IMG/VR virus record: IMGVR_UViG_3300025789_001072
Location: 1 to 64,000 of that record
Origin: a virus
Reading direction: 5' to 3' (one strand)
Length of the DNA: 64,000 nt
The position numbers and the translations under genes were made by a program. The notes beneath the pieces were generated by a model. The model had not been told where the DNA came from, did not search any database, and saw only the letters and a list, made by a program, of their open reading frames with translations. Positions within the stretch are counted from its first letter, which is position 1. The number at the start of each line of letters is the position of its first letter. Of this stretch, positions 42,691-50,871 are shown piece by piece.

Positions 42691-43500
42691 TTATTTTAAC
42701 TTAACGTATTGTGGATTTATGTTATTTTTTAATAAATCGTCAACTTTGTCGATATCTTGTATCTTTCCAACAATTATGACACCGTTTGTATTTTCAAGGG
42801 TCCAATCGGGTATATTATGATGTGTTAACCATTCTTCTTTATATTGATTCCACCAGCTATTAAATTTATCAACATCAATATTTGGAAATAAATCACAATT
42901 TGTTAATGCTATGTTTAATTGTGGTTTTATTATCAACCATGGTTTTATTAATTCTTTAATGCGGTTTATATCATTCGGTTCGCCATCTTTCCAGTACCTA
43001 TATATTTTTTTACCTAATTCAGCCCATGTAATAAAAATATCACCACGTTTAACAATAGTTGTTAAATTTTTTGTATATTCATGATCATATGGTTTATTAA
43101 AATATCCAGCTTTTTCATCATATGTTATAAAAAATACATTTTTACTTGGCTTATAATAGTCTTCACACAGATGTATCATTTCATGAAATATTAACCAATT
43201 ATGATTTTTTCCATCGTAATTTTTTTCGTATAATTCATGTAAGTGGTTGCAATAAGATTGCGCTGAGTCACCGTGTAGATTATCTATGTTAACAATAATT
43301 GACAATTTTTCAGCGAAGTTTTTTAATTTTAACACATGCTCAGCATATATTATATTTTCAGTATAATATGGATTTTGAAAATCATGGAAGTCCAACGGAA
43401 TATGTTGTAGATGCTTAAAACATTTTTGTATATATTCTCGCAACGGAGAATCTATTAATTCAAATTGTACTGTTTCATTATTATTAAAAATAATTTTCAT
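42691..43500 (-). CDS. Hypothetical AT-rich protein with HEMIH motif
   Basis: A 269-residue Asn/Lys-rich protein of unknown family. NWLIFHEMIHLCEDYY contains HExxH, so a zinc protease is possible, but I see no clear third ligand. Composition is far more AT-rich than its neighbours, like the genes at 21.6-23.9 and 55.6-56.2 kb. Confidence 0.55.
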   Translation of the reverse strand: MKIIFNNNETVQFELIDSPLREYIQKCFKHLQHIPLDFHDFQNPYYTENIIYAEHVLKLKNFAEKLSIIVNIDNLHGDSAQSYCNHLHELYEKNYDGKNHNWLIFHEMIHLCEDYYKPSKNVFFITYDEKAGYFNKPYDHEYTKNLTTIVKRGDIFITWAELGKKIYRYWKDGEPNDINRIKELIKPWLIIKPQLNIALTNCDLFPNIDVDKFNSWWNQYKEEWLTHHNIPDWTLENTNGVIIVGKIQDIDKVDDLLKNNINPQYVKLK

Positions 43501-43519
43501 AAATTTACTTATAAAACGC

Positions 43520-43547
43520 TTGACAACCGCCCCAAATATGTTATTAT
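43520..43547 (+). promoter_or_regulatory. Sigma70-like promoter, plus strand
   Basis: TTGACA, 16-base spacer, TATTAT, then a 29-base leader with AGAGAG before the ATG at 43577. Confidence 0.75.
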
Positions 43548-43576
43548 GAGGATATTATCAATAGAGAGAAAACACC

Positions 43577-43798
43577 ATGAGCAATCAACGTGCAGGCAAA
43601 ACCCATTCGGCAGCCCTTGTAGATGGTGACAAGGTTTCCCTTACGTCCATTATCAAGTTTCTCAAAGATGCCAAGACCGATCTCGAAAAGAGCGGCGAGG
43701 AAGATGCTGCTCTTCGGTTTGAAATTCTTGCTGACTATCTTGTGCAAGACTATCGTGGTGGTGGCTTCAAATATTCTAGCAAGATGATCGGACTGTAA
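43577..43798 (+). CDS. Small hypothetical protein, 73 aa
   Basis: Basic, helical protein (IIKFLKDAKTDLEKSGEEDA). Expressed from the early-type promoter just upstream. Its GC content is higher than that of its AT-rich neighbours. Function unknown. Confidence 0.65.
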   Translation: MSNQRAGKTHSAALVDGDKVSLTSIIKFLKDAKTDLEKSGEEDAALRFEILADYLVQDYRGGGFKYSSKMIGL

Positions 43799-43808
43799 TA
43801 ACTACAGT

Positions 43809-44510
43809 ATGACCAATGACTCCAGTGAACTGCTCCTAATGTTTCCGCTAGCAGTGTACAAGGCAATGCTAGCGGATAGCGATTCAATAAATCAAATATT
43901 CTTTGATAATATTGAAGCCTATACTTTTAGCAGTTCACTGGATACGCTAACTGGTGATTTCTTAGGCAAAGGCAATATACATCATAATCCGCTATTCAAA
44001 CCTTTCTTTGATAAGGTAAGTGAACATGCCACCAAATATATGGCAACGCTAGGTGTCAACACCGATATCTTTGATTTGTTTGTGAACAAATGTTGGTTGA
44101 GTATTATTGATACTCCGCAATATAATATGAGTTATCACACTCATACAGTTGCTGACATTTCTTTTGTATATTATTTGCAGATTCCAGAAAATAGTGACCT
44201 AATTTCATTTGCAAACCGTCACAAACAAAACGAATTATTTCCAAACTTGCTAGACAGTGATCGTCCGTTAGAGCAAACAATGCTCACGGAGATAAATTCA
44301 TTTAATTGTAGCACCTATAACATAATGCCGCAGAGTGGATTGTTGTTGATGTTTCCTGGCAAACAATCACATGGCACAATTAAAAATGCTGCTGGTGATT
44401 TTAACGGCACCCGTATTGCTGTTGTTGGCGATATGAGTTTATTTTTTAAACCAGGATTTGAAAATACTGATTATGGCAGACTACCATTTAATTACATGAG
44501 AAAAATATGA
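43809..44510 (+). CDS. Putative 2OG-Fe(II) oxygenase
   Basis: A 233-residue protein of the phage 2-oxoglutarate dioxygenase type: SYHTHTVADISFVYYLQIP supplies the first His and acidic ligand region, GKQSHGT the distal His, and GTRIAVVGD the Arg that binds 2-oxoglutarate. Such oxygenases are frequent in marine T4-like phages; targets are unknown. Stop and start overlap with the methyltransferase gene. Confidence 0.72.
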   Translation: MTNDSSELLLMFPLAVYKAMLADSDSINQIFFDNIEAYTFSSSLDTLTGDFLGKGNIHHNPLFKPFFDKVSEHATKYMATLGVNTDIFDLFVNKCWLSIIDTPQYNMSYHTHTVADISFVYYLQIPENSDLISFANRHKQNELFPNLLDSDRPLEQTMLTEINSFNCSTYNIMPQSGLLLMFPGKQSHGTIKNAAGDFNGTRIAVVGDMSLFFKPGFENTDYGRLPFNYMRKI

Positions 44511-45721
44511 CAGATTGTAAACCCCTACGCCGTTGCCTATGCTGTGGCAATCATAGCCTTAAACTTACTCTCGACTTGGGTTCTCAGCCGCTTGCCAATA
44601 GTTTTAAGGCAACGGCTAGTGAACCTGAAAATACATATCCACTTGCAGTTAATTATTGTGCTGACTGTTCGCACCTACAACTTACCCATGCTGTTGATGG
44701 CAATATTATCTTCAAGAATTATCTTTATGTGAGTGGTACTAGTCTCACTATGCAGAATTATTTCGCATGGTTTGCAGATTATGTCATGGAGTATTTTCCA
44801 GATGTTAAACCTCGCAAGGTTCTGGAAATTGGCTGCAATGACGGCACACAGTTAAACTATTTTAAGAAACATGGATTAGAAACAGTGGGTATCGATCCTG
44901 CAGAAAACATCTATCCAATCTCTTCCAAGAACCACAAGATTATTTGTGATTTCCTAACACCAGAAGCCTTACTCAAAGTAGGCAAGACACCTGATATCAT
45001 CTACGCACAGAATGTATTTGCGCACCAAGATGATCCAGAAACTTTTCTGAAACTATGTCGTAATATCATGAATCCTAACACGCTGTTGTTTATTCAAAAC
45101 TCACAGAGTGATATGATACAGAATAACGAGTTTGATACCATCTATCATGAGCACCGTAATTTCTTCTCCGTAAAGAGTTTATACACGCTTGCTAGCAGTG
45201 TTGGCTTGAACATGATTGATGTGTTCAAAGGAACTATTCATGGTGGCAGCAATATCTTTGTGTTCTCAACGGACCAACATAGTCCTGCTCGTATATCCTC
45301 GTATCTTGATTGGGAGCGTATTCAGGGATTGCATGATTATAGCACATACCAAAGTTGGGCAGAAGGTGCCAAGCGCACAGTTAATGACCTTTCAATGGTC
45401 CTAGATGGGCAGCGCAAGGCTCACCAGCGGCTTATAGTAGGCTATGGAGCGCCAGCAAAGGGTAATACGCTTCTTAACTTTGGCAATATCAATATGGACT
45501 TTATCATTGATGATAATCCACTAAAACAAGGCAAATTTACGCCTGGCATGAGCATACCTGTTGTCACGATAGATGAACTTAAAAAGTATCCTGACCGTGA
45601 AATTTGCTTTGTGCCGCTAGCATGGAACTTCTTTGATGAGATTGTAGGACGTATTCGCAAGGTTCGCAACTTCAAGGGCGATGTATTCGTCAAGTATTTC
45701 CCAGAGATCGTAATCTCCTAA
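44507..45721 (+). CDS. Sugar C-methyltransferase-like SAM enzyme
   Basis: A 404-residue three-domain protein: an N-terminal zinc module with C10/C12/C13 (CLCCGNH) and CADC near 53-56, a central class I methyltransferase with KVLEIGCNDGTQLNYF, and a C-terminal domain VGYGAPAKGNTLLNF with a Rossmann-like part. This is the layout of NDP-hexose C-methyltransferases (TylC3/NovU type). It may decorate a phage or host glycan, in line with the epimerase gene at 62 kb. Confidence 0.82.
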   Translation: MTDCKPLRRCLCCGNHSLKLTLDLGSQPLANSFKATASEPENTYPLAVNYCADCSHLQLTHAVDGNIIFKNYLYVSGTSLTMQNYFAWFADYVMEYFPDVKPRKVLEIGCNDGTQLNYFKKHGLETVGIDPAENIYPISSKNHKIICDFLTPEALLKVGKTPDIIYAQNVFAHQDDPETFLKLCRNIMNPNTLLFIQNSQSDMIQNNEFDTIYHEHRNFFSVKSLYTLASSVGLNMIDVFKGTIHGGSNIFVFSTDQHSPARISSYLDWERIQGLHDYSTYQSWAEGAKRTVNDLSMVLDGQRKAHQRLIVGYGAPAKGNTLLNFGNINMDFIIDDNPLKQGKFTPGMSIPVVTIDELKKYPDREICFVPLAWNFFDEIVGRIRKVRNFKGDVFVKYFPEIVIS

Positions 45722-45739
45722 ATAATTGTAGGAGATTAC
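45710..45739 (+). promoter_or_regulatory. Late promoter within RBS-sequestering hairpin
   Basis: Arms GTAATCTCCTA and TAGGAGATTAC (11 perfect pairs) around AATAATTG; CTAAATA spans 45718-45724. The 3' arm holds the AGGAG of the gene at 45745, and the 5' arm overlaps the end of the methyltransferase gene. Confidence 0.75.
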
Positions 45740-45744
45740 CCACG

Positions 45745-46362
45745 ATGAACAACGATATCAGATATACAATGTTAGTCCTTGAAGGACTTGAAATCAACCA
45801 TCGCATGGATAGTGATGTGTTAGACATGATTCGTGGTCTCATGGTCGAGAGTGAACAACTTGATGAAGGTGTATTGGATACCATCAAGGACAAGGCTGCT
45901 GCTTTTGCCGATAAAGTAAAAGACAGTGCCAAGAATATTCTTCCAAGTATAACACAGAAATTTGATAATGTGTTGGCACAGGTTCGTACTAAACAAGGTG
46001 AAGAAACTGCCGATGCCATTGAAGATGAAATGCGCAAAAAAGGCGGTAGTGATTGGAAAACCAATAGTGTAAAGATTGCAGCAGCCCTAGCAGTTGCAAG
46101 TAGTCTGGCACAAGCATCACCTGCACAGGCACGTGATATGTATATGCGCATGTCGCCATTTCAGGCACAACAATATGCGATGCAGAACCAGGCAAATTGG
46201 TCACGTCAGCAAGCAATGTGGGGACAACGCAATTTTAATCGTCCAATGCCACAGGGTTATTATCAGGGCAATCAGGGTGGTGGTAATGATGCAGCCGCAC
46301 TTGCTATTGGTGTTATGATTGGCGCAGCACTTGGCGCAGCATTAAGTCAGCCACACAAATAA
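45745..46362 (+). CDS. Hypothetical virion-type protein, 205 aa
   Basis: Helical, charged N-terminal half, a hydrophobic Ala-rich stretch in the centre (KIAAALAVASSLAQASPAQA) and a Met/Gln/Asn-rich tail ending in a Gly/Ala hydrophobic segment (AIGVMIGAALGAALSQ). Possibly an internal head or membrane-active protein. Late expression by the hairpin promoter just upstream. Confidence 0.6.
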   Translation: MNNDIRYTMLVLEGLEINHRMDSDVLDMIRGLMVESEQLDEGVLDTIKDKAAAFADKVKDSAKNILPSITQKFDNVLAQVRTKQGEETADAIEDEMRKKGGSDWKTNSVKIAAALAVASSLAQASPAQARDMYMRMSPFQAQQYAMQNQANWSRQQAMWGQRNFNRPMPQGYYQGNQGGGNDAAALAIGVMIGAALGAALSQPHK

Positions 46363-46377
46363 TAAAATAAATACCCT

Positions 46378-47106
46378 ATGCGCAGTAGAGAATTTATCAC
46401 AGAATCACGAAGAGTCATACTAGAAGGCGGTAATATGTTTACCGATGCTAGTCAGTTTGACCAGAAGTATGCAAAGAATATTACGGACACAGTAAACAAG
46501 GCACTTGCGAAAACTGGTATCAAGGTTATTCCTGTGGGCAGTGGCGCAACACCAACTGCTGGCAAGATGAGCGGTGACTTTGATGTTATGGCAGATGAAG
46601 AAGATGTTAAGAATTACTTTAACGTTCCTGATGCCAAAAGTGCTCGTAAAGCCCTAAATGATTACTTACATAGTCTAGGTTTTAATACTGCACAAAGCGG
46701 CATCAATGTTCATATTCTAGTTCCGCTGCCTGATGGTGCAAAGGCACAAACTGATATTATGGTCACGCCGCAGGCAGCAACAATATCTAAGTTTCATGTG
46801 CACTCAGTGCCACAGGGAAGCCCGTACAAGGGCAAGAACAAGATTTTGCTTATGACGCTACTTGCTAAACAAAAAGGTATGTTATGGAGTCCATGGCAAG
46901 GTTTGTTTATGCGTGATGCCAGTGGCAAGAAAGGCGAGTTTGTATCTAACGATATTGATCAGGTTGCTAAAACACTAATTGGTGGCAACGCAAGTGGTAA
47001 AGATTTAGGCAGTGTTGAAAGTATTCTAGGTGCCATGCCACAAGACCAGGCACAACGTTTATTAACAGATATTCGTACCGATCCTAATTGGGAAGAAGCA
47101 CGATGA
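46378..47106 (+). CDS. Nucleotidyltransferase-fold protein
   Basis: A 242-residue protein with IPVGSGATPTAGKMSGDFDV: the GS...DxD pattern of the polymerase-beta nucleotidyltransferase superfamily, with a later Asp in KAQTDIMV. It could transfer a nucleotide to RNA or protein. The N-terminus MRSREFITES resembles the start of the next gene. AATAAATA lies 4 bases before the ATG. Function by fold only. Confidence 0.65.
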   Translation: MRSREFITESRRVILEGGNMFTDASQFDQKYAKNITDTVNKALAKTGIKVIPVGSGATPTAGKMSGDFDVMADEEDVKNYFNVPDAKSARKALNDYLHSLGFNTAQSGINVHILVPLPDGAKAQTDIMVTPQAATISKFHVHSVPQGSPYKGKNKILLMTLLAKQKGMLWSPWQGLFMRDASGKKGEFVSNDIDQVAKTLIGGNASGKDLGSVESILGAMPQDQAQRLLTDIRTDPNWEEAR

Positions 47107-48548
47107 GAGCAAAAGATATATTAGTTAAAGAAGCAAGCATTATTCGTAAACTTGGTGAAAAATATCACTATGGTATGAAGTTTATATTGCGTGGAAAAAA
47201 TGGTGATACTTTAACAAATATTATCAAAACAAGTGGTGTTCCTGATTTTAATAAAACAGAAGAACTAACTCTAATACAAAACAACCCACCTGGCGACGTT
47301 GATGAAGTTCAATTTGGGCGTGGAAATAATGTTATTACTTTTGAACGACCAAATGGAAAATTTTTACAAATAATTGGTACTCAAAGTAATATTGAAAATT
47401 CAATAAGCGCAGCATCCAGTGAAAAAACAAGCAGAGGTGGCAACATAGGCGATTTAAGTGAACCTGTGTTAAGCGCAGCAGTTATTGCAAAACTTATCAA
47501 GCGTGGTGGTTCAAATGTTGAAGATATTACTGGCGATGATGTAAAAACAGTATTAAATGGCGCACTTGCAAATGATGGCTTAGTCTATAACGTTTTTGAT
47601 CAAAATAGTAGAATTGCTGATAATATTGAATTTTCAATGAGACTGCGTGATGATACAAAGATGTTTATTAATAGTCCTCTCTTTTGGCCAAAGTATGATC
47701 CTATTTTACCAAGCGTAGTGCATTATGCCAATAGTGGGCAGATTGACAAATATGCAGATTATTTTTATAAAAACGGAAAAGTTGATAAAGTTCGTGTTAT
47801 ATCCGATGGCGTAAGTGACGCAAAGGCACGAAAAACAGATGTTGAGGCTTTAGTTTTTAATGAAAAAACTGGACAGGTGGATAGACCACTTCAAAATTTA
47901 AATTTAAGTTTGAAAGCGGGTAGTAATAAACTTGGTATAGTTGGTGGTGGTTCACTAAACAAATACAAATTAAGTGGCAAGGAAAAAGGTACAGAAAACG
48001 CAACCTATATACAAGCTAATGCACAGAAGTTATTCGGTGAATTAGGTGTTGGGGTTCCAGAATATAACGGCAGACAATCAAAAGCACAGTATTGGGATAA
48101 ATGTTACAAGATCGCTGCAACAGAATTGAGAAATATGTTAAAAGATCGAAATGTACGATCAGAAAAACAAATTGTTGAAAAAATAGCAAGAATGATTCAA
48201 TTCCATGCACAGAAATCAGAAGCCAATGTTCGTCTTGTAAACATAGATAGAAAAAATAATATTTCCACTGTCCATACTTTTAAAAATCTAGAAACCAGAT
48301 TAGTAAATTATGACATTGATTTAAATGCCCAGTACATATCAGGATATACTAGAGATGGTGAAAAAAGACCTACTCTCACTATATTTGATAATAATAGTGG
48401 ATATGAAATACTAAGAATTAATGTTATTATAAGTGCCAAGGGTGATTTAAATAATGAGATTCATATGGGTAAATTACTGTCAAAATTGACAGAAATACAG
48501 TTTACCAAAAATAAACCAAAAGAACCTCAACAAGGCAAACTAATATAA
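47103..48548 (+). CDS. Hypothetical phage protein, 481 aa
   Basis: Starts at 47103 (GGAAGAAG upstream) as MRAKDILVKEA. Contains RGGNIGDLSEPVLSAAVIAK and a polar alpha/beta body without a recognised motif. It may be packaged or act early, given its N-terminal similarity to the preceding gene. Ends at a shared bidirectional terminator. Confidence 0.6.
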   Translation: MRAKDILVKEASIIRKLGEKYHYGMKFILRGKNGDTLTNIIKTSGVPDFNKTEELTLIQNNPPGDVDEVQFGRGNNVITFERPNGKFLQIIGTQSNIENSISAASSEKTSRGGNIGDLSEPVLSAAVIAKLIKRGGSNVEDITGDDVKTVLNGALANDGLVYNVFDQNSRIADNIEFSMRLRDDTKMFINSPLFWPKYDPILPSVVHYANSGQIDKYADYFYKNGKVDKVRVISDGVSDAKARKTDVEALVFNEKTGQVDRPLQNLNLSLKAGSNKLGIVGGGSLNKYKLSGKEKGTENATYIQANAQKLFGELGVGVPEYNGRQSKAQYWDKCYKIAATELRNMLKDRNVRSEKQIVEKIARMIQFHAQKSEANVRLVNIDRKNNISTVHTFKNLETRLVNYDIDLNAQYISGYTRDGEKRPTLTIFDNNSGYEILRINVIISAKGDLNNEIHMGKLLSKLTEIQFTKNKPKEPQQGKLI

Positions 48549-48550
48549 GA

Positions 48551-48578
48551 AAATAGCCCCTTTCGGGGCTATTTTTTT
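48551..48578. terminator. Bidirectional intrinsic terminator
   Basis: AAATAGCCCC TTTC GGGGCTATTT followed by T on the plus strand and flanked by A-rich sequence on the other side; sits between convergent genes. Confidence 0.9.
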
Positions 48579-48939
48579 AAGCATCACGTGAAATATAGTG
48601 ATGACGAATCTTCTGTGGCTTGAAATACTTTTCCACAGTAGAGAATACAAGTTCATTCTCAAATGGCTTGCATGAGAATACATCAATATAGAAATTGCCG
48701 TCATTGTCACAGAAGTGACCAGTGATGTTTGAAGTCTCAATCATCTGACAAAGACTGTAACCAGCCTTATCTGCCGCATGAGTGGCGAAACGTTCAATCC
48801 AAGGCTCGCCAAATGCTGTCATATCAATAACAACAACTAGTTCCTTAATAAAGTTATAGATATTTTCCCGTGAACCGATAAGTTCCTTATCGCCAGCGGT
48901 GCAGTCTAGTAGTAGGTGGTAACCCCAAGTTTTGCTCAT
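48577..48939 (-). CDS. speD: S-adenosylmethionine decarboxylase-like (SpeD)
   Basis: A 120-residue SpeD of the short prokaryotic class. The core TSNITGHFCDNDGNFYIDVF matches the pyruvoyl-forming region; Ser70 would be the self-cleavage residue, but it is preceded by Thr69 rather than the usual Glu, so processing may differ. It decarboxylates SAM for spermidine synthesis, an auxiliary function known in cyanophages. AAAGGA precedes the ATG. Confidence 0.8.
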   Translation of the reverse strand: MSKTWGYHLLLDCTAGDKELIGSRENIYNFIKELVVVIDMTAFGEPWIERFATHAADKAGYSLCQMIETSNITGHFCDNDGNFYIDVFSCKPFENELVFSTVEKYFKPQKIRHHYISRDA

Positions 48940-48973
48940 GCCAGTTTTCCTTTGTTGATAGCAGTTTGAAGAA

Positions 48974-49522
48974 TTATTTATTTGGATATACGCCTAACTT
49001 GTGGAAACACTCAGTTAGTCGTTGTATTTGTGACAAACAATCCCATAACGCATGGTGTTTGTTATTTTGTGGAATAAAATGGTCAGGAACCAGTTTATAG
49101 ATTGTGCGAGCATCTAGCACTTGCCAGAAGTTCCACGGTGACTTATTATTGAGTTGACGGTTGCAACTTTCTAAGATAGTAAAATCAAATCCTGCACCAT
49201 TTGCCCAATAACGGTCAGCACCCTTTGCCCAATCATTGAGACTTGACATTGCTTCTGCTAGTGGTAAACGATTATCATCAGCAAATGCTTCTGCCTTTGC
49301 TTCTTGTGGTTGTTTAGCCCACCATTGAACTGTATCTTCATTGATTTCACGCTTCTGTGATTCAACATCTACTCTGCAGTAGAAGAAGTCCAGTGTGGTA
49401 GGGTCTGCTACGGTGGCATACTTGCCCATACGGTCAAAGGCAATGCCAGCGATGGTTAAAACTGTGGCGTCAGGTGTATTGCCTAACGTCTCGATATCGA
49501 TCATTACATCTCTGTGTTTCAT
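48974..49522 (-). CDS. DexA-like 3'-5' exonuclease
   Basis: A 182-residue DnaQ-fold exonuclease: MIDIETLG (motif I DxE), NGAGFDFTIL (motif II) and HHALWDCLSQ (motif III HxxxxxD). T4 DexA and Rv2179c-type exoribonucleases share this pattern. The ATG at 49522 lies exactly 6 bases after a TATATT -10, giving a leaderless mRNA. Confidence 0.85.
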   Translation of the reverse strand: MKHRDVMIDIETLGNTPDATVLTIAGIAFDRMGKYATVADPTTLDFFYCRVDVESQKREINEDTVQWWAKQPQEAKAEAFADDNRLPLAEAMSSLNDWAKGADRYWANGAGFDFTILESCNRQLNNKSPWNFWQVLDARTIYKLVPDHFIPQNNKHHALWDCLSQIQRLTECFHKLGVYPNK

Positions 49523-49528
49523 ACTATC

Positions 49529-49556
49529 AATATACACTAAAATAACAGCATGTCAA
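49529..49556 (-). promoter_or_regulatory. Sigma70-like promoter for dexA-like gene, leaderless
   Basis: TTGACA, 16-base spacer, TATATT, GATAGT, ATG. Both hexamers are near consensus. Confidence 0.75.
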
Positions 49557-49616
49557 GATATTTTTATGCGTACAGAATAAATAATATTGTCAGTTAATGT
49601 TTCGGAGTACTAACCA

Positions 49617-49757
49617 ATGTCTTCTCAAGAATGGCAATGCATTAGAAAGCATCTTCCTAATTTTCTAATTTGGCCAGAAGTATGGATGGGTTGCCTCTTT
49701 GGTTCGGTAAGTGGTGTAATACTCTTAGAAACAATATTAAAGTACGTCGTTCAATAA
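49617..49757 (+). CDS. Small membrane-associated protein, 46 aa
   Basis: ATG at 49617 with CGGAG upstream and a late-type AATAAATA at about 49576-49583. MSSQEWQCIRKHLPNF leads to a hydrophobic stretch (WMGCLFGSVSGVILLETIL). Ends just before the holin-like gene. Confidence 0.5.
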   Translation: MSSQEWQCIRKHLPNFLIWPEVWMGCLFGSVSGVILLETILKYVVQ

Positions 49758-49771
49758 ATTGGAATTCGTGT

Positions 49772-50050
49772 ATGGATTTCTTAAAATTAGTTGGTGAAGT
49801 TGGATTCCCTATTGCAGCCGCCTGTGCAGGCGGTTATTTTGTTTTTTTAACCCTAAAATTTATTCTTGCTGGCGTTACAAGTTCCGTGAATGGTATTAAA
49901 GGTATCATTATGGCGCTTGATAACCGTGTTAAGACAATGAACCATGATGTTATAAGAATTGATACTCTCATGAGTAATGCGTTAGGTGTGCGTCCCGACC
50001 TTGATCGTATTGCTCGTGCAGACGGTAAGAACGACGCAAGGAGAGACTAA
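49772..50050 (+). CDS. Holin-like single-TM protein A
   Basis: A 92-residue protein from the ATG at 49772 (MDFLKLVGEVGFPIAAACAGGYF). One hydrophobic segment is followed by a helical region. GFPI.AA...GY, then a second run D.R...M..D.IR.., matches the protein at 50518, so the two are paralogues. Similar small proteins are annotated as holin-like in some phages. Start uncertain. Confidence 0.6.
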   Translation: MDFLKLVGEVGFPIAAACAGGYFVFLTLKFILAGVTSSVNGIKGIIMALDNRVKTMNHDVIRIDTLMSNALGVRPDLDRIARADGKNDARRD

Positions 50051-50134
50051 ATGATAGAGAATTTTGTATTAGCAAGTTTGTTCGTCCAGCTGGCAGTAAT
50101 TGCATATGTTGGCAAAGATTATCTGTTTAATTAA
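50051..50134 (+). CDS. Tiny membrane peptide, 27 aa
   Basis: ATG directly after the previous stop, with AAGGAG upstream. MIENFVLASLFVQLAVIAYVGK is almost wholly hydrophobic. Translation is supported by the good RBS; function unknown. Confidence 0.5.
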   Translation: MIENFVLASLFVQLAVIAYVGKDYLFN

Positions 50135-50145
50135 AGGAAAAGACA

Positions 50146-50328
50146 ATGAAGAAGTTATTATTAGTAGCAACAATGTTAGCATTTTCAACAAGTGCTTTCG
50201 CAGCAACTGCACCAGCAACTAAGGCTCCAAAGGCTAAGGTTGTGCATAGTGCATGTGATCCTGTAAAAAATGCAGCAGCATGTAAGAGTGTAGTTCATCA
50301 CAAAGCACCAAAGAAGAAAAAGAAATAA
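50146..50328 (+). CDS. Exported small basic protein, 60 aa
   Basis: Signal peptide MKKLLLVATMLAFSTSAFA, then a short mature part rich in Lys/Ala/Pro with two Cys and a KKKKK tail. AAAGGA upstream. Likely periplasmic; function unknown. Confidence 0.65.
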   Translation: MKKLLLVATMLAFSTSAFAATAPATKAPKAKVVHSACDPVKNAAACKSVVHHKAPKKKKK

Positions 50329-50366
50329 TTAACTTTTTGTTAAGTAATTGGTGGTAGTATAATGAA

Positions 50367-50546
50367 GTGGAAAATGCACAGAATCCTTACCGTGTTGAAG
50401 AACATCATCGTGTAAACGGTGATCGGTATTATACTGTGCACTTCCATGGAAAATTAATAATAATACTACGAAATAAAAGAATAGCAGACGAATATATAGA
50501 ATTGAATAAGAAGAATAATGGAACAGAGTCTAGTACAAGCAATTAA
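50367..50546 (+). CDS. Possible small protein, 59 aa, GTG start
   Basis: Frame with protein-like composition (NGDRYYTVHFHGKLIIIL, then RIADEYIELNKKN). GTG at 50367 lies 6 bases after TAGTAT, the leaderless spacing seen elsewhere, but the -35 is poor. It overlaps the next gene by 29 bases. Confidence 0.45.
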   Translation: MENAQNPYRVEEHHRVNGDRYYTVHFHGKLIIILRNKRIADEYIELNKKNNGTESSTSN

Positions 50547-50871
50547 TCAATATGGGTTTCCAATTATAGCCGCAAGTGGAATTGGCTATATGATATATTT
50601 TGTTTGGAAATGGGCAACTGAAGAAGTTAAACCTGTGCTAAGCGAAGCCAATACAGTGCTGATTGGTCTTATAGATCGTATTCGTATGTTAGATAATGAT
50701 CTTATCCGTCTTAATCAAAAACTAAACATAGTGCTAATGTTGCGTGGTAAGGAGATTGAAAGCCAACGCCATCTTGATGATGCAGTTGCAGATGTTGCTG
50801 CAAAGGCAAAAGAAGAAGAAGTTCAACGCACTCTTAAAAGAGCAAGTAAGAAAATTCCAAGCGACGGTTAA
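50518..50871 (+). CDS. Holin-like single-TM protein B
   Basis: A 117-residue paralogue of the 49772 protein: INQYGFPIIAASGIGYMIYF as membrane segment, followed by a helical RIRMLDNDLIRLNQKL region and a Lys/Glu-rich tail. Topology is that of a small class III holin or membrane scaffold. Ends 1 base before the convergent cyclase gene. Confidence 0.6.
   Translation: MEQSLVQAINQYGFPIIAASGIGYMIYFVWKWATEEVKPVLSEANTVLIGLIDRIRMLDNDLIRLNQKLNIVLMLRGKEIESQRHLDDAVADVAAKAKEEEVQRTLKRASKKIPSDG

Noticed and set aside
50361-50414. 17-residue ATG frame near 50361
   Set aside because: The overlapping GTG frame is longer and looks like a real protein; the ATG frame stops quickly.
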